DNA of 27,368 bases, from positions 1 to 27,368 of IMG/VR virus record IMGVR_UViG_3300042894_008599; one strand, given 5' to 3'. A program made the position numbers and the translations under genes. The DNA is from a virus. Shown here one piece after another: positions 1-7,100 of the stretch. Every line of letters begins with the position of its first letter. Position 1 is the first letter of the stretch. The notes under the pieces were generated by a model that did not search any database, was not told the DNA's origin, and worked only from the letters and a program-made list of their open reading frames with translations.

Positions 1-513
1 CTAGACAGTGAATCGAATGCGGGCTTTAACCTGGGAGAGGCGGCGCTTGCGGGGGTGGACGCCGCCGCCGTCGCGCTGGCTGCCGCCGTCACCAGGTGAG
101 GTGTTGCCTTCGATCGTAGGGATCAGGCCATCGGCATCGACTGGGCCAGTGGCGATGCCACAGTGGCTAAATTTGAAAACGAGCAGGTCGCCGGCCTGGA
201 TGCTTTCGGGCTTGAGGGTGCGGCGGGTCTGGGTGGTTTTGTCCTGGTCGAGCGACCAACCAATCAGGCCATAGGCGGCGGCGGTCTTCGGACGATGGAA
301 GGTTTCCGTTTCTTTGACTCCGGCGGCGCGCATGGCTTCGCGGACGACCCAGCAAATAAAGGCAGCGCACCACGGCCAGTTTTCATCAGCCTGGTCGGCG
401 AGGGTGGTGGCGCGTTTGTAGGCGTTGACTCGCAGCCCACAGTTGCTGGTGCCGTCCTCGTGGGTGCCGATCTCGCGGCGGGCGACTGCGACGAGCGTAC
501 TGGCGAGAGTCAC
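1..513 (-). CDS. CHAP/NlpC-type endolysin (peptidoglycan amidase or endopeptidase)
   Basis: A 170-residue cell-wall hydrolase, complete with a TAG stop at positions 3..1. It shows the CHAP-like layout: an N-terminal helix with REIGTHEDGTSNCG, then WPWCAAFICW with the likely nucleophile Cys49, QAGDLLVF, SHCGIA with His117, and IEGN as the probable third-site region (Glu135/Asn137). It would cut peptidoglycan amide bonds at lysis. No signal peptide is visible, so export should depend on a holin. I chose the GTG at 513, which overlaps the TGA of the upstream holin-like gene as GTGA. The frame is open further upstream to 723, but that extension lies over the holin gene and is arginine/histidine-rich, typical of a wrong frame. 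Family assignment is confident; bond specificity is not known. Confidence 0.85.
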   Translation of the reverse strand: MTLASTLVAVARREIGTHEDGTSNCGLRVNAYKRATTLADQADENWPWCAAFICWVVREAMRAAGVKETETFHRPKTAAAYGLIGWSLDQDKTTQTRRTLKPESIQAGDLLVFKFSHCGIATGPVDADGLIPTIEGNTSPGDGGSQRDGGGVHPRKRRLSQVKARIRFTV

Positions 514-674
514 CGGTTCTTGAAGGTGTTGACGATGCCGACGAGAGCGGTGCCGACTGCAATCAGCGCCGCTGCCTGAGCAGGGTTGAGGGCAATGCCG
601 GCGGCGGTGACGATCTGAATGATCCCGCGCCAGGTGGATTCTTGTTTGAGGTAGCTGATGAGGATATTTTTCAT
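510..674 (-). CDS. Small holin-like membrane protein (54 aa)
   Basis: A short gene encoding a 54-residue protein that begins MKNILISYLKQESTWRG. Two hydrophobic stretches follow (IIQIVTAAGIAL and AAALIAVGTALVGIVNTF), and it ends FKNR. The STWRG start, the central proline (NPAQA) and the small size match small phage holins placed directly before endolysins. Its TGA overlaps the GTG of the endolysin by four bases, so the two should be made together. No Shine-Dalgarno sequence is visible: the leader reads CAATCCAATACTACC before the ATG. It would make or trigger inner-membrane holes that release the endolysin. The 74-residue gene upstream is a competing or cooperating membrane protein. Confidence 0.75.
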   Translation of the reverse strand: MKNILISYLKQESTWRGIIQIVTAAGIALNPAQAAALIAVGTALVGIVNTFKNR

Positions 675-698
675 GGTAGTATTGGATTGTTGAGAATT

Positions 699-923
699 TC
701 AGCGCCGCAGACGCCAGTGGCATTCGGCAACGCCGCAGCCGACGGCCATGCGCTCGACCTCGCCCTGGAGTTTTTCAATCGTGTCTACCTGGGCAGCAAT
801 CAGCTTGTCCTGGGCTTCGAGGCGGGAAACTAGGAAGCGCCACATGATCGCGGCCAGAGTCGCAATCGTGGATGATAGAAGGCCGACGGTGCCGAGCATC
901 CAGGCGATGGGGAGTTCGATCAT
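699..923 (-). CDS. Single-TM coiled-coil membrane protein of the lysis cassette
   Basis: 74 residues. An N-terminal membrane segment (about residues 6-31, IAWMLGTVGLLSSTIATLAA) is followed by a charged helix, SRLEAQDKLIAAQVDTIEKLQGEVERM, that looks like a coiled coil, and a short C-terminus with two cysteines (GCGVAECHW). The start codon overlaps the stop of the upstream gene as ATGA. The position between the tail genes and the holin/endolysin pair fits a holin, antiholin or i-spanin-like role. There is no lipobox and no second membrane segment, so I cannot decide which. The topology N-in or N-out is also open. Membrane localisation is well supported; function is inferred from context only. 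Confidence 0.7.
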   Translation of the reverse strand: MIELPIAWMLGTVGLLSSTIATLAAIMWRFLVSRLEAQDKLIAAQVDTIEKLQGEVERMAVGCGVAECHWRLRR

Positions 924-1333
924 GGCTCGGTGACTGGTTCGGTGACTGGTTCGGGGACTGGTTCAGCCTCTGCCTCGGTGGGTGCCTCCAAGGAAACGAT
1001 GGGAGCAATGAGAACGAATGCGGTGCCATCGAAGGTGATGTCGCTGCGGCCGGTGAGCGGGGCGCGGGTTGGGAACTGCGTTGTTCCCAACGCGTCGAGG
1101 CTGGCGTTGACCACTTCGGCCAGATCCGCGTTGGCTGTCAGCGTGGCGGCTGAGGACGAAACGTCGGCATTGAGCACGGCGAGCAGACGGTCTGTCGGCA
1201 GGCTCCAGAATCGGTCGGAGGCGGCGGCGAGCGTGACAGCGAGGTGGTGGGTTGCCTCTCCGACTTGCAGGACAAGGGATTCCTTGGCGGCTAGGTCGGA
1301 TTCGGCTTCGGTGAGAGTGCGGAGGATGGACAT
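920..1333 (-). CDS. Conserved-looking phage hypothetical protein with EPVT repeat tail
   Basis: 137 residues, function not recognised. The first 60 residues are alanine/leucine-rich helix (MSILRTLTEAESDLAAKES...), followed by FWSLPTDRLLAVLNAD. A short beta-like stretch (GRSDITFDGTAFVLIAP) then leads to an acidic, proline-rich tail, EAEPVPEPVTEPVTEP, encoded by a perfect short tandem repeat. It lies between the tail fibre and the lysis genes, 26 bases after the fibre stop, and its own stop overlaps the next start (ATGA). It could be a minor virion protein or a fibre accessory such as a chaperone, but nothing in the sequence proves this. The leader contains a GGTT tetranucleotide run and an A-rich tract but no Shine-Dalgarno. 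Confidence 0.7.
   Translation of the reverse strand: MSILRTLTEAESDLAAKESLVLQVGEATHHLAVTLAAASDRFWSLPTDRLLAVLNADVSSSAATLTANADLAEVVNASLDALGTTQFPTRAPLTGRSDITFDGTAFVLIAPIVSLEAPTEAEAEPVPEPVTEPVTEP
929..964 (-). repeat. 3 x 12-bp in-frame tandem repeat
   Basis: Three 12-base units (GGTGACTGGTTC, GGTGACTGGTTC, GGGGACTGGTTC on the plus strand) encode the Glu-Pro-Val-Thr tail of the 137-residue protein. The unit length is a multiple of three, so gain or loss of a unit would change tail length without breaking the frame. Confidence 0.85.
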
Positions 1334-1345
1334 ATTTTTTAGTGT

Positions 1346-1361
1346 GGTTGGTTGGTTGGTT
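1346..1361. repeat. (GGTT)4 tetranucleotide run
   Basis: Four GGTT units lie just after the tail-fibre stop codon and form part of the leader of the 137-residue gene. On the transcript this reads CTAACCAACCAACCAACC. It is outside the coding region, so slippage would change leader length rather than a reading frame. Confidence 0.8.
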
Positions 1362-4119
1362 AGTAAGCGGGGAGACTGTTAAGAACGACGGCCTGAATAA
1401 CCCCTATTTCATGCTCCTTTGTATTGATCGATCCGGAATCGTTAAGAGCAGCAAAAGCAACATATCGATTTGCAGGTGAGCTTGTAGTTGACGGAGTGCC
1501 AGTGGTCATTTCGATTTGCTTGGAGCCATTAGATGCACGAACTGTAGAACCGTATCTCCAAATTGATACGATATAGTAATCATCAAGACCAGACATCGGA
1601 GTCAATGATCCTTCTGAATAAGATTTGCTGGTGTCATTATGGCACATGATATACACTCCATCACTTCGGAATTCTAGTCCGAATCCAGATGACGTTAGGT
1701 CTATCCCTCCAAGGGTGGCTGCAATTATAATTCTGTAAGTACAGCCACTTTGTACTCGTCCATTCATGACAAGGTGCAATCCATAATTCGTAAGGAATCT
1801 AGTACCGCTACTATAGTAACTACTATTGCCCGAATAAAAACACCTAGCGAGTGTCATGCTGGCGCTATATCCATTTGGAGTGTTTTCAGCTATGCGGATA
1901 TACCCAGGGTGCGGAAACGAGACAAACGAAGCATTGGATGTTGTGCCAGTTGTCGGGATCGGCAATCTAAAATATTTGTTTAAATTGTCCCTCAATGCCT
2001 GTGATACAAGTCCTGATGTAACAATCCTGTTGGTTTGGGTTAGCGAATTATTCTGACTTACATAAGGCCCGCTTGATGTAAGGTAGCCGAGTCGATCAAA
2101 AACGTAAGTCCACTCCATGAGCATCCCCACGGGATCGGTGGGGTGAATGTCGTTACCCGTCCCCGTCAGCCCGTCTGCCATTGGTTTCAAACCGTATGCG
2201 GGAGCCACGTCGATGAAGCTGTGATCGTTTGCGACGGCGATAGAACGTAAATACTTGGCTTGGTTGGATTGAGCCGTCAAGATCGATGAGTTATTTGTGC
2301 CAGATGTGTTTGCTGGAATCAGCAACCAGTGCGGCTGATCCGCCTTGACGGCGCTGAATCCGTTGTAAACATCGATCAGTGCCTGCAATTCTGGCAGCTC
2401 AGTGGTGGTATTGTCGGCGGTTTGGCAATAAAACAGATGTGGACGAACATTATTGAGAATCCCCTGTATGACCCACGGCTGAACCTGATTCCATTCGAGA
2501 ATCCCCATACCTCCCTCGTCCATCAGGTAGGCGGCTAGCCCATTGTCGTATCTTTTTTTGACTCTGGAGGTAATAATCGTCACCGATCCGCCTGAAATAT
2601 GTTTAATGTTCAGGCTGTAAACACTACCTCTTGGTACTTGGATTGTCGCAATACCCAATGCTTGCGCAGAGCCGTTGTTGGCGTCAATGGATGTGCCGAT
2701 AGTCGTGTATGGGCCAGCATTCGGCCCAACCTGTATTTCAAATGTGCCTGCTCCATTCTCTTTGATGTAGTAAATGGTTGCTTCGTCGAAAGCGATGTCA
2801 ACAACCGTGTCAATGCTTATTTTGACTCTTTTACCAGCAGACAAAACGCGAACTTTTTGAGTCGGCCAAAGGGTTCGATCTGTAACACTTGTCGCAGCAT
2901 CCGCACCTTCACCGCCCATCGCAAGGAAATCAAACCCAAGCTCAGAATATGAACCAAAACGATCAGGAATAATATCGTCAAGTAATCTATATCGCTTATT
3001 CCCGATGAGAGAATCACCGAAGAAAACAATCCTGGGCGACACGGATGGATTATTCTGCCTCTGAGCCGACAAACCTTGAGGAACCTTGATGATATCGAGC
3101 GATTGGATGTAGCGAGCATCCGAAAGCCCGCGCGTCATCGCGCTGTTGTCGGTCAGCGTCTGGCTGGATTGGCCAGATAGCTGGACGTGTCCTGTCAAGG
3201 TGGGGCTTGCAATATTTGCGGGAGTGTAACCAAGGGCGGTGATGACTTGAGCGCCCGTCGGTGTGACTCCACCCACGATATCAGCCGCCGTGATGGGCCG
3301 GTTTTTCCACTTGTCGCTCGATGCCTCGTAAAGCAGCGCGTCGCGATTTGCGAGACTGCTGATCGTGACGTTGTTCAGAGGTACGGGCGAGGATTCAAGA
3401 ATCCCAAGCGATGCGCGTTGCAGTGCGGCGGTGGCGGCTGTCAGTAAGGATCGTCCCTGTGCGGTGGAATCGGTGATCTGTGCCGAAGGAATATTATGGG
3501 TGTGGCTGACCGGAGCAAAGGCGGAGGAAGACTCGGTGGCGGCACTACCCAGCGCCAGCGCTATGCGCGCGCCAGGTGCATCATCCGCGAGCGCAGTTTG
3601 TACTGTGCTGGCGGTCACCGTGGCGGCGGATAGATCCGCCATAGAAATGACCTGCATGTCGCCGATCTCATCAAAGTAGATAGAGCCGTTGGCGCGGATG
3701 GCCGGTAATGGCAGTGTTGAGTTGCTGCCGGCAGGCTCGGCCTCGGGAAAGCGGATCGCCTGGCGGGTTTCGTCCTGTTCTCGGATCAGACGGGTGAGCT
3801 TGTCGAACTGCGCTTCAAAACGCTCGGCTGGCAGGCGAGTGTTGGTGATTAGATCAAGGTTTTGATCGCGGTCGGTGGCACGGATGAAGGTGAGTTTGCT
3901 GCCGCTTACTGGTGGGCTGGTAAACGTCACCGATGCGATGCCCGTGTCGGAAAGCGTGACCGAGTAATCAGTGCCGAGCGTTTTGAGAGATGCCGTGCCG
4001 TCAGCAAGTGTGACCCAGAGACGAAGCTCAGAGGTGCTGTTGACTTGTAGGGTGGTGTCGTAGTTCGCCCCACTGTTGGATACCATCCGGACAATCACCG
4101 GCTCGCTTGCAGAAACCAT
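1360..4119 (-). CDS. Tail fibre/spike with SGNH-hydrolase domain
   Basis: 919 residues. Residues 1-150 resemble the virion-anchoring N-terminus of T7 gp17-type fibres: VTL, GTDYSVTLSDTGIASVTF, ATDRDQNLDL, RFEAQFDKLTRLIREQDETR. A linker follows with beta-rich repeats (GHVQLSGQSSQTL). From about residue 360 there is an SGNH/GDSL-like esterase: FFGDSLIGN with Ser370, AMGGEGA (Gly402-403), TADN with Asn570, and NDIHPTDPVG with His659. A beta-rich block of roughly 110 residues sits between the second and third motifs. The last 240 residues are a probable receptor-binding beta domain. Likely role: adsorption, with removal of acetyl-type groups from surface glycan. The C-terminal half is about 42% GC versus about 60% at the N-terminus, suggesting exchange. 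The ATG at 4119 has an in-frame stop just upstream. Confidence 0.88.
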   Translation of the reverse strand: MVSASEPVIVRMVSNSGANYDTTLQVNSTSELRLWVTLADGTASLKTLGTDYSVTLSDTGIASVTFTSPPVSGSKLTFIRATDRDQNLDLITNTRLPAERFEAQFDKLTRLIREQDETRQAIRFPEAEPAGSNSTLPLPAIRANGSIYFDEIGDMQVISMADLSAATVTASTVQTALADDAPGARIALALGSAATESSSAFAPVSHTHNIPSAQITDSTAQGRSLLTAATAALQRASLGILESSPVPLNNVTISSLANRDALLYEASSDKWKNRPITAADIVGGVTPTGAQVITALGYTPANIASPTLTGHVQLSGQSSQTLTDNSAMTRGLSDARYIQSLDIIKVPQGLSAQRQNNPSVSPRIVFFGDSLIGNKRYRLLDDIIPDRFGSYSELGFDFLAMGGEGADAATSVTDRTLWPTQKVRVLSAGKRVKISIDTVVDIAFDEATIYYIKENGAGTFEIQVGPNAGPYTTIGTSIDANNGSAQALGIATIQVPRGSVYSLNIKHISGGSVTIITSRVKKRYDNGLAAYLMDEGGMGILEWNQVQPWVIQGILNNVRPHLFYCQTADNTTTELPELQALIDVYNGFSAVKADQPHWLLIPANTSGTNNSSILTAQSNQAKYLRSIAVANDHSFIDVAPAYGLKPMADGLTGTGNDIHPTDPVGMLMEWTYVFDRLGYLTSSGPYVSQNNSLTQTNRIVTSGLVSQALRDNLNKYFRLPIPTTGTTSNASFVSFPHPGYIRIAENTPNGYSASMTLARCFYSGNSSYYSSGTRFLTNYGLHLVMNGRVQSGCTYRIIIAATLGGIDLTSSGFGLEFRSDGVYIMCHNDTSKSYSEGSLTPMSGLDDYYIVSIWRYGSTVRASNGSKQIEMTTGTPSTTSSPANRYVAFAALNDSGSINTKEHEIGVIQAVVLNSLPAY

Positions 4120-4155
4120 GGCTCAACAGAGCTTGATTTCCATGAGGGGTCATAG

Positions 4156-4169
4156 TTCCTAGTAGGGAA
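4156..4169. promoter_or_regulatory. TTCCTAG dyad, site 1 (before the tail fibre)
   Basis: TTCCTAGTAGGGAA lies in the 56-base gap between the giant virion gene and the fibre gene, 36 bases before the fibre ATG. It matches two other gap sites in this window (20416 and 23675). The inner CCTAGTAGG is a perfect odd-centred palindrome. Promoter or operator function is inferred only from recurrence and position. Confidence 0.45.
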
Positions 4170-4175
4170 AACGAG

Positions 4176-7100
4176 TCAGTTGGGTCCTTCGATGTTTTTC
4201 AGCACCTTAACCAGATCGCGGACGATGTGGGCGGCACTGCCGGCGGCTGCTGCGTTGCCAGAAACGACAGCGCCCAGGGTGAGCACCCCTTCGAGGTCTT
4301 GCATCACCTCGTCAAAGTCACGTTCGCCGCGGAGAATATCGTCGAGATGGGCCGTGGCTTTGAAGCCATTGCCGATGCCATCAAGCAGGCTGCCGCTGCT
4401 TTTATATTCACCCGCCGCTCCCCAGATTCCCTTGCTGATTGCATCGCCAAGCAATGGGATGCCCTGGAACGGGCTGGTTAATGAAGCCAGCGCCAGGCGT
4501 TTTGGGTCCCAGTTGCGCTCGTCGAACCATTCCTTGTCATCATCGTCGCGGAGATCGCTCCAGATTGATCGCAGTAGAGTTGGAAGCACGCCACCCATCG
4601 CCCAGACTAGGGCGATCGGGGTGATCTTTTGGGCTGCGGTCTTGCCTTTGGAGGCGGCCAGCGAGGCGTAGATGATTTTCTGCCTGGCGTCGGATGCGAA
4701 GTTCCACATCAGCTTGGCCGCGGGATTGGTCACTGAGTTTTCGTAGTAGGATCGCGCACCCATGCGGGTCGGTTGTGCAACGCGGTCGGTGCTGCGCGCA
4801 GCGGCATCTTGGGCGTAGCGCTCGGCGGAAGCCCCAGAAAGCAGCAGGTCGGTTTCAGCGAGTTTGAGGTGGTAGTCGTAGAGGATCGCGTAGGTGCCCG
4901 CGGTGAAGAGTGCGTCGGCACCATTGATCAGTTTGCCGACCTTTTGCATGGCGAACTTCAGCTTCGACGGATTGCGATTGTTGAGCCCTTCCATCGCCTG
5001 GCGGACGATCGGTGGTTGTTCACCCAGGCGGCGCTGGATGTAGTCGCTAGCCATCGCCTTGCGCCATCCGAGGTCGCCCATCATCAGGCGGGTGAAGCGG
5101 GTGAGGTAGGCACCGCCAGGCATTTCGAGCGATGCCGCGGCGAGCTGCGTGCTTTGGATCATCAGCACCGATGCCCGTCCTACCAACGCGAGCGATGACA
5201 GGCGACCCGTGGCTTCACGGATCATTCGGTTTAGGAATAGGTTCGTTGATTTGTCGCGGATGCCGCCCTGGGCAAACAGGTCAATCCAGTTGCGCAGCAT
5301 GTTGACGGATTCTTCCCCGCTGGATGCTTTGATCGAATCCCCGACCTCGCGGTTATTGAGCAGCGACATCGCTTCGGTGGCGAGTGGTGCATAAGCCATC
5401 CAGTGTTCCATCTGGCGAGAGTGGCCGAGGAAGACTTGCAGTGCATCGTCGAGCCTTGGCTGAGCGATGGCAGATTGCGAGCGGGTGCGCAGGCTACCAG
5501 GAGTCATGCTCGTGCCTTGGGCAACAGCGCCGGTTTCCGCATCGATCAACTGCCCGCCTGGTGCGTTGAGCGGATCGACCGTGATCGGTGCATAGTTTTC
5601 ATTCTTCGGCAGGTTGATGCCGTAGAGGTCACGGAAGATCGGGTTAAGCCGCTGCCATTCGCCGGCGTAGCGATCCATGATGAAGAGTCGGATTGCCAGT
5701 GCCTCGGGACTGAGCTTGGATTCGATCTCCTGGATGTCTTGCTCGCGGTAGTGCCACTTGCCGACAGGGTTGCCATCGTCATCAAGGTGGCCGGTCATGT
5801 GGCGTTTGCCATCGGCCTGACGCCACATCAGCGTGGCGGTGATGGCTTCGAGCTGCGAGAAAGTGCTCTTGCGGTTTTTCCAGTCGAGGATGGAAATCCC
5901 CTGTGGATCGGCCAGCGCTTTGCGGAGTTTTTCCGCTTTGAATGAATCGCCGGCCAGGCGTGCCAACAAGTCATCGATGTCGCCACCCAGTTTTTCCATG
6001 GCGTCCTCCTTGGCATTGGAAGCACGGCGCTCCCAGTCGGCGAGATAGTTGGCGATGTCAGAATTTTCACCGAAGACCGTGTGAACGAGTGCCTCGAAGG
6101 ATTGCAGCGAGTGACCGAGTTTTTTGATCCAACCGGTGAGTTTGAGTTCCTTGTCTTTCTGGATGCGCACCTCTTCACGAGTGCCGTCCTTGCCGGTCGC
6201 CTGGATCAGAGAATCACGCTGACCCTGGCGGCGTTCGCTCTTGGCGCGCTGCTTGGCCTTGAATTCGGCATAGCCATTTTCAAACAAGGTAGTGGCCTCG
6301 GCAACCGCGGCGGCGCGCGCAGCGGCATCGAGATGGTGCCAGTTGCCGGCTAAACGGATCATCTGGGCAAGCTGGAGGAAGTGCGCCTCCTCATCGGGAG
6401 ATAGCTTGCCGTCGAGATTGGCGGCCTTGCCCTCGTATTTCACCGCCTCGGCTTCGGCATCGTCGCCATCCAGCGCCATCGCCCGTTCCATTTCGGTAAA
6501 CAGGGAATGGATGTCAGCCGTAATTTTTCCGCGTGGCTTCTCACCGGCGGCGGCCTTATTCGGTCTGGAGCGTTTGAGCAGCGCCTCCATCTCGTCGTCA
6601 AAGCGCTCACGGAGATAACTCTCCACGACCTTGTCGATTTTATTGAGTCGCTCGTTGAGGAATTGCAGGCGCTTCTCGTCAGTGCCGATCTTGGCAAGCT
6701 GGGTGTAGCCACCGATCTTGCCGCGCAGTTCGGTGGGCAGCGCCATCATCATCGCATCGAGCATGGCGAGCGAGCGCAGCAGTTGATTCTTGGGCGAGTA
6801 GTCGGAGGCCTCCTTGGCCATACGTTCTTTCATCCATTGCTTGGCCTCGTCTTTGGCGACCTTGCGGGCAGTCGCCACGTCGGCGCGGGCGGCCTTCATG
6901 TATTCCTTCATCTTGGCAACCGAGTTCGATTCGCGTTCGAGCGCCTGCCACATTGCGTCAGCAGTCGGCTCCTTGATCAGTCCGTTGTCGAAGAGTTCCT
7001 GGGCTGCCTGGTCAGGTGCCAGGGTGCCACCGAAGACGCTGCGAGAGATACCATCGGCACCATCGTAGTCGCCTTGTTTCTTTGGATCGAAGAACGTCTC

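Noticed and set aside
511-723. N-terminal extension of the endolysin to position 723
   Set aside because: The extra residues are Arg/His/Gln-rich and overlap the whole holin-like gene. The GTG at 513 gives a normal GTGA-coupled start and a complete domain.
1346-1361. GGTT run as a CRISPR-like or phase-variable coding repeat
   Set aside because: Only four 4-base units outside any coding frame, with no spacers. It cannot switch a reading frame.
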